DNA of 64,000 nt from Bernardetiaceae bacterium. GTDB taxonomy: Bacteria > Bacteroidota > Bacteroidia > Cytophagales > Bernardetiaceae. Both the position numbers and the translations under genes were made by a program. Within the stretch, counting starts at the first letter, position 1. Every line of letters begins with the position of its first letter. Shown piece after piece: positions 7,901-15,927 of the stretch. The notes beneath the pieces are model-generated. The model did no database searches and had not been told where the DNA came from. It saw only the letters and a list, made by a program, of their open reading frames with translations. The stretch spans positions 21,975-85,974 of the forward strand of contig JAFIER010000039.1 in the NCBI GenBank assembly GCA_020832465.1, read 5' to 3'.

Positions 7901-8441
7901 GTCCAATATGCCAAAAGGAAAACCTAACCTCGGACAAATGCAGCAGTCCTTGAACGAACAAATTTCCGAACTCAAAAAATCAGGAAAATCAGGACGTAAA
8001 ATGTCCGAAGATTTAGCTAAAATCGCTGCACAGCAAGAAATGATACGTAGAGCATTAGAAAAAGCAGGTAAAGATAAAGGCAACAAAGACGGCGGAAAAG
8101 AAGGCGACGGCGGTAGCTACGGAGACCTCATCAAAGAAATGGAAAAAACCGAAGAAGACCTCGTCAATAAACGCCTTACACAAGAACTTATAGAACGCCA
8201 ACAGCAAATTCTGACACGATTGCTCGAGTCTGAAAAAGCCGAACGCGAGCGCGAACTCGATAAAGAGCGTGAAGCCGAGCAAGTCAAAGACCAAAAAAGA
8301 CGCAAAGCGCCAAGTGAGTTTTCAGAATATTTTAAGCTCAAAGAACGACAAGTCGAACTGCTCAAAACTATTCCGCCTGCGCTAAGCCCATATTACAAGC
8401 AAAAAGTCAATGAGTACTTTGAAAAACTCGACGAACTTTAA
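4941..8441 (+). CDS. Giant DUF4175-family membrane-anchored coiled-coil protein
   Basis: This is a member of DUF4175, a family known mainly from Bacteroidota and without an assigned function. I prefer ATG 4941 (MQPQKDSN, 1166 aa) because it begins just before the conserved ELRAYKRKHYKNQ segment; an in-frame ATG at 4857 would add 28 poorly conserved residues. Two membrane segments lie near the N-terminus and a third at roughly residues 160-180. A beta-rich extracytoplasmic-looking region follows to about residue 480. After it comes a very long charged coiled coil full of K, E, D and Q, including an acidic low-complexity stretch (about 7015-7200) and methionine/glutamine-rich repeats (about 7430-7490). 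It is probably a membrane-tethered scaffold. It is monocistronic, with a palindromic repeat downstream. Confidence 0.85.
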   Translation: MQPQKDSNPVLEELRAYKRKHYKNQIIKGSLLAVSTFLTAFALVNMLEYFGNFNSALRAVLFYGFLSVSAFSLLYWVLRPAYHLLDEKKQISNSEAAKRIGSFFPEVSDRLLNILQLQELAQSHQSDLVRAGLNQKTSQISHVRFTQAIDYKKNRKYLRFLIFPLIGIGLLALIIPNLFVESTTRLIRYNESFEPTMPFSFAIQNSEMTAFKNEDFNLRLSLEGESIPAEIFLFTENGRRIKLLKNDEGLFAYDFKNVQRDFKFSFEAAGFHSSEKKVSVLERPNLSNFNIYLSYPAYTGKKDERLENTGNLTVPAGTKVLWNLKTRETESMQISLQEPETIIIEAKNAGDGLFEAEKRAMQSTPYEIKLTNKYSDNKEKIAYFMQVIPDAHPKVTLSQMQDSVLYDYVVVGGTASDDYGISKLQLKYRIFKEGNKDKNPQYKTVALPHNKAAINQQYFHQLDVKELNLQPGDKLEYFVEVWDNDGVNGSKSSRTGMYAFEVPSKKALREEVKQSSENTEKQIDKAHEEAKDLQSEIQKMQDKLKGKKELTWEDKKQLEELLKKHEKLKKEIENMQSENKNLNKKQERFSEEEKRIAEKAEQLQKLMDDLLDDEMKALYEKLNELLDENAPPEDIQEILDKLQKKEDNLEKELDRALEMFKQLQFDKKLEDLAKQLEELAQKQEQLAEENKDAKDDKNKAKDDKNDKGKDEDSKEQEAKQDDSNAKEADQENQESDSSKDQKQDNKSDENSTDSQDAKEKQEELNKEFEDIKEQLEELDKMNEDMKKPRDMDDMKEKQEDIEQDMQDASEQMEQNQPQKASESQQKAGEKMKQMAMQMQQMMQSAQMEQMMEDYNTLRQILENLLTLSFDQEDVMRGFREVKQRDPRFIDLSQKQLKLADDAKIVEDSLRALASRVFQLEAFVMRELTDMNDYMGQATFQIKERRPDIAASKQQRAMTSMNNLALMLDDVMDQMQQQMGMAMPGQQMSNMPKGKPNLGQMQQSLNEQISELKKSGKSGRKMSEDLAKIAAQQEMIRRALEKAGKDKGNKDGGKEGDGGSYGDLIKEMEKTEEDLVNKRLTQELIERQQQILTRLLESEKAERERELDKEREAEQVKDQKRRKAPSEFSEYFKLKERQVELLKTIPPALSPYYKQKVNEYFEKLDEL

Positions 8442-8455
8442 AATTTATAGCTGTA

Positions 8456-8560
8456 GCCCGAAGCTCCAGCTTCGGAAAAGCATCAAGAACTAACAGTTTT
8501 CAAAAAACTGTTAGTTCCCGATGCTATCTAAGTCGATTTGCCCACTTGACATACACCCGT
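8456..8560. repeat. Composite extragenic repeat (GAAGCTCC plus AACTAACAGTT hairpins)
   Basis: The order is CCGAAGCT/AGCTTCGG (8458-8475), then GAACTAACAGTTTT paired with AAAACTGTTAGTTC (8487-8517) inside GCATC/GATGC arms, then TATCTAAGTCGATTT...ACTTGACATACACCCG. Each block recurs elsewhere in the window. It fills most of the spacer between the DUF4175 and helicase genes and could double as a terminator. Confidence 0.7.
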
Positions 8561-8594
8561 GGGGTTTACTTATCTATTCATTAAATCTATATTC

Positions 8595-9917
8595 ATGACC
8601 TTTTCAGATTTCAAACTCAATAAGCAACTTCTCAACGCTATCGAAGAAGCGGGCTATACCACACCTACGCCCATTCAAAAAAAGGCAATTCCACTGGTCT
8701 TAGCGGGGCACGATATTATCGGAATTGCACAAACTGGTACGGGCAAAACCGCAGCTTTTGCATTGCCTATGCTTATGAAAATCAAATACGCACAAGGTAC
8801 ACAACCCCGTGGACTTATCCTTGCGCCTACACGTGAGTTGGTGATGCAAATCCAAGAAGAGGTTAAAAAGTTTTCTATTTATACAGATTTGAGAAGCGTA
8901 GCCCTTTATGGAGGTCCGAGTGTGCGCACCCAAGGCGAAGCCATAAGTGCAGGTATAGATATTGTCGTAGCTACACCGCAGAGATTTTGGGATATATACA
9001 AACAAGGCTATATCGATAGCCGTAAAATCCAAATGATGGTGATGGACGAAGCAGATAGAATGATGGATATGGGATTCATGCCCCAAATTCGACGAATTTT
9101 AGAAATCGTACCCGCAAAAAAGCGACAGAATATGTTATTCTCGGCAACCATGCCCGCTAAAGTACTCGCACTTGCTGATGAGTTTTTAAAATTCCCTGAA
9201 AGAATAGAAATTAGCCCGCAGGCAACCGCCGCCACTACGGTCAAGCAAATGCGTTATGCCGTTCCGAATATCAAAAGCAAAATAAACCTCCTTGCTTATT
9301 TGCTCCAAGACAAAGAAAAATTTAGTAGGGTCATGGTTTTTGCCAAAACTAAAACTACGGCAAACAATATTTATAAGTTTTTGGTGCGTAAAGTGGATAC
9401 TGATGTACGAGTCATTCATGCAAACAAAGACCAAAATGCACGTATCAATGCTATGAAGGATTTTAAAGCTGGGAATATTCGTATCTTGGTTACTACAGAT
9501 ATTGCCGCTCGTGGCATTGATATTAGTATGGTTACGCAAGTGATTAACTTCGATGTGCCACATCAGTCAGAGGATTATGTACACCGTATTGGGCGCACGG
9601 GGCGCGCCGAGCAACTTGGCGAAGCCATTACATTTTTTAATATTGCTGAAGATCCTCTTATCAAAAGCATCGAACAGCTCATCAGAGAAGAGATTCCAGT
9701 GCTTCCTTATCCCGAAGAAGTGCCGCTCGAACCCACTCCTTTCGTCGAACAACAAGAAATGCTACGTGCTTTGGATATGCGTAAGCAAAGAGAAGACCCC
9801 GAGTACAAAGGTGCATTTCACGAAAAAAAGAAATACGTGCATAAAAGACCAAAACCCAAAGCTAAAATCAAAGGAGGAGGGCAAAGCAACAAAAATAGAA
9901 AACACAATCGTAAATAA
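8595..9917 (+). CDS. DEAD-box ATP-dependent RNA helicase
   Basis: This enzyme unwinds RNA duplexes, probably in ribosome assembly or RNA turnover. I chose ATG 8595 (MTFSDFKLN, 440 aa) because family members begin at this F-x-x-F/L motif; an ATG at 8559 adds 12 residues with no homology. Visible motifs are Q motif PTPIQ (24-28), Walker A AQTGTGKT (45-52), PTRELV, DEAD (151-154), SAT, a conserved ARGIDI motif and HRIGRTGR (330-337). The basic lysine-rich C-terminal tail of about 60 residues is typical of RhlE-type helicases and would bind RNA. It stands alone, with the first 91-bp palindromic element 36 bases after its stop. Confidence 0.93.
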   Translation: MTFSDFKLNKQLLNAIEEAGYTTPTPIQKKAIPLVLAGHDIIGIAQTGTGKTAAFALPMLMKIKYAQGTQPRGLILAPTRELVMQIQEEVKKFSIYTDLRSVALYGGPSVRTQGEAISAGIDIVVATPQRFWDIYKQGYIDSRKIQMMVMDEADRMMDMGFMPQIRRILEIVPAKKRQNMLFSATMPAKVLALADEFLKFPERIEISPQATAATTVKQMRYAVPNIKSKINLLAYLLQDKEKFSRVMVFAKTKTTANNIYKFLVRKVDTDVRVIHANKDQNARINAMKDFKAGNIRILVTTDIAARGIDISMVTQVINFDVPHQSEDYVHRIGRTGRAEQLGEAITFFNIAEDPLIKSIEQLIREEIPVLPYPEEVPLEPTPFVEQQEMLRALDMRKQREDPEYKGAFHEKKKYVHKRPKPKAKIKGGGQSNKNRKHNRK

Positions 9918-9953
9918 GCACCATACTAATAGAGATTATCCCCTTTATTTTTC

Positions 9954-10044
9954 GGTAGTGTATAACAAGTAATGCTTAGAACTAACAGTTCTTTGAGAAC
10001 TGTTAGTTTTGAAAGACTTTGAGCATTACATCTTTAAGACTACC
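9954..10044 (-). repeat. 91-bp palindromic MITE-like element, copy 1
   Basis: It begins GGTAGT and ends ACTACC, with nested arms GTAATGCT/AGCATTAC and the central AACTAACAGTTCT hairpin. Copies 2 (45245-45335) and 3 (56092-56182) are the same length, lie in the opposite orientation and are nearly identical. It carries no coding capacity. Confidence 0.85.
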
Positions 10045-10061
10045 TATTTTTCTACTCCATT

Positions 10062-10193
10062 CATACTACTGTACATTTTTCCATAGCGTGGGGTTTGCAA
10101 ACCTCACGCTATGGAAAAATGGGCTTAGAAATAATATTTCTTTGAGAAATGTTATTTTATTGCTGGGCTACTTTAGGAAAGTTGTCGTACTCC
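10062..10193. repeat. CCATAGCG composite repeat, copy A
   Basis: CCATAGCGTGGGGTTTG pairs with CAAACCTCACGCTATGG (10081-10114) to form a long hairpin. It is followed by GGGCTTAGAAATAATATTTC...GAAATGTTATTTT and by TTTAGGAAAGTTGTCGTAC. Related copies are at about 35004, 40325, 50191 and 55999. Together with the 91-bp element it fills the 310-base spacer 9918-10227, which holds no gene. Confidence 0.75.
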
Positions 10194-10227
10194 CAATAGC
10201 ATCATTGCTATGAGGCATCATTTATGT

Positions 10228-11148
10228 TTACAACTCGTATTCTTTTGCCCAGCTTTCACGCTCGGCTTCTGTCCAAAGACTTGGAAAAAATTTGCGTTGT
10301 TGAAACTTAGGGTGTAAATATTTTTTCCATTCCGAACCGCCTGTAGCCGCTATTACGCTGTCTTTGCTTTCTAAATAATGCCGAGCAGTACTTAGATGTG
10401 TCATGGGCCAAGCGATATTATAAAGATAATCAAACTGGCGAAGCAGTGCTTTTAGCTCTTCTGAAAGTGGCATAGATAAAATTTTACGCTCGAAAGTCTT
10501 GCCTTTGACCTGCTCAGCAACTGCGATAAAACTATCTAAATAACGGGCTTCAAATTGGCTCAAAGTGAGTGTTTTTTTGCCCGTTTGGCGGTTAAGCCCC
10601 GCATCTTTCCAATAAATATGCTCAAAATACTCCTCCGTAGTAGGGGTTGTGCTTATGCGTGTTTTTCCCTTTTCATTGATGAGATTGGGTAGCTCCGTGC
10701 AATATAATTCTATATATCGAAATTGTGCACTTTGAAACCCACTTGCAGGTGTAAGCGTCATGCGAAATTTATTGTAGTCTTCATGGCTCATACCGACTTT
10801 CATAATATCAAAAGAGTTGATAAGCATTTCAGTATAGCGATTGATACGCCGTGTTTTGTCTAAAATAAGTGAGTTTGTAGGTTCTTCTTCTGCGACAATT
10901 TGTTTTACTTCATGTAAGATGAGCTTGAGGTAAAGCTCCGTAATTTGATGATAAATAATAAAAATTTCTTCATCTTTGTAGTCCGTACGTGGCTTTTGTA
11001 GCGAGAGTAGTGTATCGATTTCTACATAATCCCAATAGTTAATGGGCTTTGCCTCGAGGAGGCCTTTGAGGTAGTGCATAGGATTTTCACCCAAGTTTTC
11101 GTACTTGTTACAAATTGACTCGACGAGCGTTTTGAGTTCTTTGTTCAT
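10228..11148 (-). CDS. kynA: Tryptophan 2,3-dioxygenase
   Basis: This heme enzyme opens the indole ring of L-tryptophan to N-formylkynurenine, the first step of the kynurenine route. The 306 residues include YHQITELYLKLILHE (H67 matches the distal active-site histidine of the family), SGFQSAQFRYIE (138-147) and the C-terminal heme-ligand region THLSTARHYL with H257 as probable proximal ligand. A TGGS motif (269-272) follows and is typical of the tryptophan-binding loop. Length is close to the bacterial norm of about 280-310. It is monocistronic; no kynurenine formamidase or hydrolase gene is adjacent. Confidence 0.9.
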   Translation of the reverse strand: MNKELKTLVESICNKYENLGENPMHYLKGLLEAKPINYWDYVEIDTLLSLQKPRTDYKDEEIFIIYHQITELYLKLILHEVKQIVAEEEPTNSLILDKTRRINRYTEMLINSFDIMKVGMSHEDYNKFRMTLTPASGFQSAQFRYIELYCTELPNLINEKGKTRISTTPTTEEYFEHIYWKDAGLNRQTGKKTLTLSQFEARYLDSFIAVAEQVKGKTFERKILSMPLSEELKALLRQFDYLYNIAWPMTHLSTARHYLESKDSVIAATGGSEWKKYLHPKFQQRKFFPSLWTEAERESWAKEYEL

Positions 11149-11239
11149 AAAATTTTTTGTATTTTATTGTTGTATTGTGTTGTTATAAAAATAATTGTTA
11201 CAAGCTTTGCGCAATAAATCTATCTAAAAAAATGAAGCC

Positions 11240-11965
11240 ATGACCCAACAAGACCGCAAGCATATTCGCGCTTTGCAGCAGAAAAAATATAGACAATCTG
11301 AACGGCTTTTTATTGTAGAGGGCGAAAAGCTACTCTTAGAGCTGAGTAAGTCTGATTTTAAAATAGAAAAACTTTATGCAACTTCGGACTTTGCCCAAAG
11401 TTACGCATCTAACTTTGATACAAATATAGCTATTGTATCGGAAAAAGAGCTATTGCGAAGTGGCACTTTCAAAACAAATAAAGCGGGGCTTGCGATAGTG
11501 CGTATGCCTTTGCATCAAAAAATACAGCAAAAGGGCTACGCCCTTATTTTAGATTCGCTACGCGACCCTGGCAATTTAGGTACGATTATTCGGATTGCAG
11601 ATTGGTATGCTATTACAGAGATCATCTGCTCGGAGGATTCAGTAGATGTATTTAATCCTAAGGTTGTAGCAGCTTCTATGGGTTCGGTATTTCGTGTACC
11701 TGTTTTTTACGAAGATATAACTACCTACCTTCAAAATTATCCTTTTCCGATACTCGGAACTTTTCTCGACGGTAAATCCGTCTATGATTTTGATTTTCCT
11801 TCCGAAGCGGCTATTTTGATAGGTAGCGAATCGCATGGCATATCGCCTATACAAGCAGGGTCAGTGCATCACCGTCTGCATATTCCCGCTTTTGGCAAAG
11901 CCGAGTCATTAAATGCCGCAGTAGCTACAGCTATTATTTGCGACAACTGGCGTAGAAGTAAATAA
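11240..11965 (+). CDS. TrmH/SpoU-family RNA 2'-O-methyltransferase
   Basis: This SAM-dependent SPOUT-fold enzyme probably methylates a ribose in rRNA or tRNA. The 241 residues have an N-terminal substrate-binding L30e-like region (MTQQDRKHIRALQQKKYRQ, then FIVEGEKLLLE) and the three SpoU motifs: DSLRDPGNLGTIIRIADW, ILIGSESHGIS, and LHIPAFGKAESLNAAVATAI, which forms the trefoil-knot SAM pocket. The layout resembles RlmB and TsnR-type proteins, but the target nucleotide cannot be read from sequence. The gene is monocistronic, and an AACTAACAGT hairpin overlaps its stop codon. Confidence 0.9.
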   Translation: MTQQDRKHIRALQQKKYRQSERLFIVEGEKLLLELSKSDFKIEKLYATSDFAQSYASNFDTNIAIVSEKELLRSGTFKTNKAGLAIVRMPLHQKIQQKGYALILDSLRDPGNLGTIIRIADWYAITEIICSEDSVDVFNPKVVAASMGSVFRVPVFYEDITTYLQNYPFPILGTFLDGKSVYDFDFPSEAAILIGSESHGISPIQAGSVHHRLHIPAFGKAESLNAAVATAIICDNWRRSK

Positions 11966-11997
11966 GAACTAACAGTTGCCATAGCACTGTTAGTTCT
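11965..11997. repeat. AACTAACAGTT-type hairpin after the methyltransferase gene
   Basis: AGAACTAACAGT (11965-11976) pairs with ACTGTTAGTTCT (11986-11997). The hairpin starts at the last base of the stop codon and could act as a terminator or RNA-stabilising end. It belongs to the most frequent palindrome family of the window. Confidence 0.7.
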
Positions 11998-12043
11998 ACA
12001 ATGATTTTAAAGCGAGTCTGTCTAGTAGTAGTTTTTCCCTCGT

Positions 12044-13045
12044 TTAAAAAATAGTAACTTGGGGTTTGTTATCCAAAATGCTTTCTATTTCTTGTTTTAT
12101 GCCCTCGTCGAGTTTATGAAATACTTCTATTGCTTTCATATTTTCTTTGACTTGCTCTACTTTTGAAGCCCCTGTAATGGCAGTGCTTACATTAGGATTG
12201 CACAAGCACCAAGCAATAGCGAGCTGTGCCATGGTAGCGTCGAGGTCTTTGGCAATAGCAGTGAGTTTGCGAATTGTTTCTTGGTAAGTCATCGCTTTTT
12301 CTCCTACAAGGAGTGCTTTAAGCCATTCCATACCAGGGGTTTTATCTGCAAGTTCGGCGCGGGAGTTTGCAAGTGAAGGATTATCCAAATACTTTCCAGT
12401 GAGCAAGCCTGAGGCGAGTGGCGACCAGATTGTAGTGCCGATTTGCTCGTCTTCGAAGAGTCTATCGTATTCTTTTTCCATTTTTTCTCGGTGCAACATG
12501 TGATACTGCGGCTGTTCCATTGTGGGCGGTATGAGGTGGTTGGCTTTTGCAAATCCAATAGCGGCTTGAATTTCTTGGGCTGACCACTCGGACGTACCCC
12601 AGTACAAAATTTTGCCTTGTTGCACAAGGTTGTGCATAGTCCATACGGTTTCCTCTATAGGCGTATGACGGTCGGGGCGGTGGCAGAAAAAGAAATCTAA
12701 ATATTCGAGTTCGAATCGCTTAAGTGCGGCGTGGCAGGCTTCTACGACGTGCTTGCGCGATAATCCCCGCTGATTGGGTAGCTTGCCACCCCAAAATACT
12801 TTACTTGAGACAAGGTAAGTATCTCTTGACCAGCCTTCTTCTTTCAAAATTTTGCCCATAACACGCTCGGATTCACCTTGTGCATAGACCTCTGCATTAT
12901 CAAAAAAATTAACACCCGCATCGTAAGCCTCACGCATACAATCACGCGCAATATTGGCTTCTATCTGATTGCCAAAAGTAAGCCAAGAGCCAAAAGAGAG
13001 TGCACTTACTTGCACGCCTGCTTTTCCTAAACGTCTATATTCCAT
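12044..13045 (-). CDS. Aldo/keto reductase (potassium-channel beta-subunit-like)
   Basis: This is an NADPH-dependent oxidoreductase of the AKR TIM-barrel fold, 333 residues. The catalytic tetrad is visible: D49 and Y54 in FFDNAEVYAQGESE, K82 in SSKVFWGG and H122 in FFCHRPD. The sequence YWGTSEWS and the C-terminal AIAWCLCNPNVSTAITGASK match the AKR6/AKR14 group related to Kv-beta and E. coli YghZ. Its natural substrate is unknown. It is monocistronic, convergent with the methyltransferase gene and divergent from the 116-residue orphan. Confidence 0.9.
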   Translation of the reverse strand: MEYRRLGKAGVQVSALSFGSWLTFGNQIEANIARDCMREAYDAGVNFFDNAEVYAQGESERVMGKILKEEGWSRDTYLVSSKVFWGGKLPNQRGLSRKHVVEACHAALKRFELEYLDFFFCHRPDRHTPIEETVWTMHNLVQQGKILYWGTSEWSAQEIQAAIGFAKANHLIPPTMEQPQYHMLHREKMEKEYDRLFEDEQIGTTIWSPLASGLLTGKYLDNPSLANSRAELADKTPGMEWLKALLVGEKAMTYQETIRKLTAIAKDLDATMAQLAIAWCLCNPNVSTAITGASKVEQVKENMKAIEVFHKLDEGIKQEIESILDNKPQVTIF

Positions 13046-13173
13046 CGTATTTGTTTTTGTATGAATAAATTTGTTTTATACTTTGAGTTTTGCGCCACTT
13101 TGATAAAGTTTTAAACTTACGCAAAGTTAAGCAAGCCTATAAAGCTTTATTAAATAAAAAAAACTGCTTTTGG

Positions 13174-13204
13174 TTTTGATTTTCACAAAAAATGGTTATT
13201 TTTG
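13174..13204 (+). promoter_or_regulatory. Predicted promoter of the 13249 gene
   Basis: TTTTG at 13174-13178, an 18-base spacer and TATTTTTG at 13197-13204 fit the Bacteroidota consensus. The start would be about 13211, giving a leader of roughly 40 bases. Confidence 0.5.
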
Positions 13205-13248
13205 GAATTATACTATTTAATTCACGCTACCTAAATTGAGTAGAACTT

Positions 13249-13599
13249 ATGTCAGAAGAGAAAAGCAGCGGCTTACCCGCTTTTATTAAGCGCGTTCAAG
13301 ATGGGGTTGTAAATCTTACCACTCTTGAAATAAAAACTATTGTTGGCGATTTTGATGTCAATGCTAAAGATGATATTACGCCACGTGCCAATACTGATTT
13401 TAAAGTTATGAGCAGCCGCATCAATTTGATTGCTGGCGATGTGACGGCTTATATCAGTAATGATATGCTCGAAGATAGCCACGAATGGGTGAGAAATTTC
13501 CATGCACACAAAGAAGAAAAAGGACATGAAATTATCAATGCCAATATTCAAACCATTATATCGCTCATAGAGCTATACAAACGTAGCCAAAAAGAATAA
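13249..13599 (+). CDS. Hypothetical protein, 116 aa, shares a motif with the next gene
   Basis: No family is recognised. The protein is soluble, without signal peptide or membrane segment. Visible segments are LTTLEIKTIVGDF (about 23-35), INLIAGDVTAYISNDML (about 62-78) and a helical C-terminus (NANIQTIISLIELYKRS). The GDVT-x-Y block also appears in the C-terminal part of the following 263-residue protein (VSGDVTSYVTNRFL), so the two are probably related and may form a complex. Its own promoter lies at 13174-13204. The function is unknown. Confidence 0.75.
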   Translation: MSEEKSSGLPAFIKRVQDGVVNLTTLEIKTIVGDFDVNAKDDITPRANTDFKVMSSRINLIAGDVTAYISNDMLEDSHEWVRNFHAHKEEKGHEIINANIQTIISLIELYKRSQKE

Positions 13600-13772
13600 G
13601 CATGCTAAGGCAGTAAGTAGGGCTTAATTATATACTGAAAATAAGTAAGTTACAAACTGCCAAATGGCTCATAACTTTTGTTTTGTGTTATCAAAATATT
13701 TACTCAATCCAAGCTTTAGGCATAGAGGCGTTATATCTACATAAGGCTTTTGTGTAGGCTCATTTTCGACTT

Positions 13773-14564
13773 ATGGCACTTAATACCAAGAATTATTTAG
13801 GACGGCTTGCCGCAGACCTTCTTAGCATTCAAATCAATGTGATTGTGAAAGAAGATTTAGTGTGTGCTGATGATGAGTCTATTCGGCATGCGCTTTATTC
13901 ATTGGCTTCCGAGTATAGGCACAAACTCGTATCTTATAGCATCACCTCTTTTCCTCCTGGTAGGATACAAGATAGGGAAGTTTTTCAGTTCTTTGAAAAT
14001 GTATATGGTGGCAAAGAATCCTTTCAAGAAATTCAAGCATACGCCATACGCAAAACCGAAGAGATTGATAATACAATGGCTTATATCAAAAACCCTGATA
14101 TACAAACCCGACTTCGTGAGCAACAAATTATGTGTGAACGAATTAGGATGTATAGCAACTCCATTATCAGCATTTTTAAAGAGTTAGAAAAAGAAGCACA
14201 AAGCGAGGACGAACAGCAAATCCCAGACCCCAAAACTTGGAATAACGAGTATCCTATATTAGAATTTAAACGACTGCCAGAACTTAAACTCGACCCCTCA
14301 CAAATCGCATTACTACAAAAAGCACTCGAAATTGGCACACAGCAAGTCCTTTTGCAGAGCGTTATCAAAGTCAGTGGAGACGTAACCTCTTATGTAACTA
14401 ATCGCTTTTTGGCATACCCCGAGCACGTGCAAAAAACCCTGCTTAGCATTCAAAATGAATCTATAAGTACCTCTATACGTATGTGGCAGTATTTGTTTAA
14501 TGCTATTGGCGGCTTGATTACCTCCGTAGCTGAAAAAGTAACCAAAGGTAGGGGAAAAAAATAG
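13773..14564 (+). CDS. Hypothetical protein, 263 aa, partner of the 116-aa protein
   Basis: No family is recognised. It is a soluble, mostly helical protein of 263 residues. Residues 1-150 (MALNTKNYLGRL..., including a charged helix NPDIQTRLREQQIMCERIRMY) have no match that I know. About residues 195-250 repeat the pattern of the 116-residue neighbour: SVIKVSGDVTSYVTNRFL then a helix with ESISTSIRMWQYLFNAIGG. The tail KVTKGRGKK is basic. It lies 173 bases after its neighbour on the same strand, so co-transcription is possible but a separate start is too. The function is unknown. Confidence 0.75.
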   Translation: MALNTKNYLGRLAADLLSIQINVIVKEDLVCADDESIRHALYSLASEYRHKLVSYSITSFPPGRIQDREVFQFFENVYGGKESFQEIQAYAIRKTEEIDNTMAYIKNPDIQTRLREQQIMCERIRMYSNSIISIFKELEKEAQSEDEQQIPDPKTWNNEYPILEFKRLPELKLDPSQIALLQKALEIGTQQVLLQSVIKVSGDVTSYVTNRFLAYPEHVQKTLLSIQNESISTSIRMWQYLFNAIGGLITSVAEKVTKGRGKK

Positions 14565-14633
14565 AACTCAAAGGGTGCAAGCTTTCACTAAGCTCAATAT
14601 TTTATTGGCGTTTGCGCAAGCCCAAAAAAAGAT

Positions 14634-15107
14634 TTAAATCCGTCTATATTGCAGTGAAATTTCAGTAGAATCTTGTCCAAAATAACGCCATTCTACCAAT
14701 ATATCTGAAAGCTTTATGACTTCATAAGCCTGTTCTTGAAAAATACCATAAATATCTCTTCTCAAAATTAGGGTTCTTGTCGGTACATCATAAATCCAAA
14801 ATCCCAAAACATCGGAGTTTACGCCATAACCTTCGCAGACATAAAACTCTTGAAATTGCTCATTATTAGAAAAAGTGATCAAATTATTGCGTTCGCAGTC
14901 CTTGATTTGCTCCTCTCCATTGACCTGACGGCTTTGCATTTGCCAACTTGCCGTCTCTGCATTGCCAAGCATGGGGTTGGCAATCAAGGATACTTCTTCT
15001 TCATATTCTACAGAGCAGGAGCTAAGTCCAAAAGAGAGCGCAATAATCATCATAAAAGCGCATAGGTTTGCAATAATTTTACGGTGATTGTAATCCTTCT
15101 TGTTCAT
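14634..15107 (-). CDS. Predicted lipoprotein, lipocalin-like
   Basis: The N-terminus is a lipoprotein signal: a basic start, a hydrophobic stretch (LCAFMMIIALSFGL) and lipobox LSSC with C31 as the lipidated residue. The mature 127 residues are rich in beta-strand patterns (ASWQMQS, LGFWIYDVPTRTLILRRD, EWRYFGQDSTEISLQYRR), resembling the short lipocalin-like lipoproteins of Bacteroidota. It is probably attached to the outer membrane facing the periplasm. No ligand can be inferred. It is monocistronic and next to another small lipoprotein gene on the same strand. Confidence 0.7.
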   Translation of the reverse strand: MNKKDYNHRKIIANLCAFMMIIALSFGLSSCSVEYEEEVSLIANPMLGNAETASWQMQSRQVNGEEQIKDCERNNLITFSNNEQFQEFYVCEGYGVNSDVLGFWIYDVPTRTLILRRDIYGIFQEQAYEVIKLSDILVEWRYFGQDSTEISLQYRRI

Positions 15108-15224
15108 TTTTTACGATAAGTTTTTTGTTGTGCTAAGCTAATATTTATCATAGCTATAACGAGCATGCCCTGCAAGAGGTTCAAAATTAGGTGCGTGCTA
15201 ATTTGTATTTTAACTTCTACTTCA

Positions 15225-15647
15225 TTACTCATCACGACCAAAAGTAGCATAGACTTTTTTATCTGTTCTGAGTACTGCCTCTTGCTGAAAAGTACGGCAG
15301 TAGGATTTTATAATGTATTGAATATCAGTATTTCTGTTTTCTTTAGGTGTGTATAAAAACATAACAATTTTGCTTTGCTCACGCATAGACTCTCCATTTT
15401 CGTACTGCCACTGCCCCTCGCCGGGGAGTATAGTAAATCCATGTGGAAACTTAGGTACAATCACAGAATCGGCAAAGGCTTTCCAATCAGATTCTGCTAT
15501 GGGCTCACTGCCAATGGATAAGCCAAAATAAAGGTAAGTTTGTATGTAAGGCGTTCCCTTTGTAAATGAAGGCTGGCAGGCTGTAAAACTACTTAAAATA
15601 AGCAGCAGTAAGCTGGTGTAAAAACTAAAAAACAAGTAAGATTTCAT
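15225..15647 (-). CDS. DUF3574 lipoprotein
   Basis: I start at ATG 15647 (MKSYLFFSFY), which gives a proper lipoprotein signal with lipobox FTAC and lipidated C24; an upstream in-frame ATG at 15698 would put 17 extra residues before it. The mature part matches DUF3574: YFGLSIGSEPIAESDWKAFADSVIVPKFPHGFTILPGEGQW, then SKIVMFLY and a final YCRTFQQEAVLRTDKKVYATF. The function of the family is unknown; it is a small periplasmic or outer-membrane lipoprotein. It lies 118 bases upstream of the lipocalin-like gene. Confidence 0.8.
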   Translation of the reverse strand: MKSYLFFSFYTSLLLLILSSFTACQPSFTKGTPYIQTYLYFGLSIGSEPIAESDWKAFADSVIVPKFPHGFTILPGEGQWQYENGESMREQSKIVMFLYTPKENRNTDIQYIIKSYCRTFQQEAVLRTDKKVYATFGRDE

Positions 15648-15683
15648 GGTCTCTGCTTTTAAAGGCATACTATTTAGATAATT

Positions 15684-15853
15684 TCGGGTGTACGTCAAAT
15701 CGGCTTAGGTGGTTTCAGCCCTAAAACAGTTTTCAAAAACTGTAGCCCGAAGCTCCCTCTTCGAAAATCTATAACGAATCTGGAGCTTCGTTACTACAGG
15801 CGCAGAAAAAGAAATGTCGTTTCTGGGCTATTTTAGCAAAGTTGCCGTACTCC
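15684..15853. repeat. Composite extragenic repeat region
   Basis: The spacer carries CGGGTGTACGTCAAATCGG (inverse of the CTTGACATACACCCG motif at 8541-8559), AACAGTTTTCAAAAACTGT, TGTAGCCCGAAGCTCC as at 8452, GAATCTGGAGCTTCG, and TTTTAGCAAAGTTGCCGTACTCCC as at 10171. These are diverged blocks of the same repeat families in a different order. Confidence 0.6.
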
Positions 15854-15927
15854 CTTTTTGATGTACATGCCCTGATTTCTATATTGCGTTTTTGTTGCTA
15901 CTAAGCGTATTGCTATATTTAGGCAAT

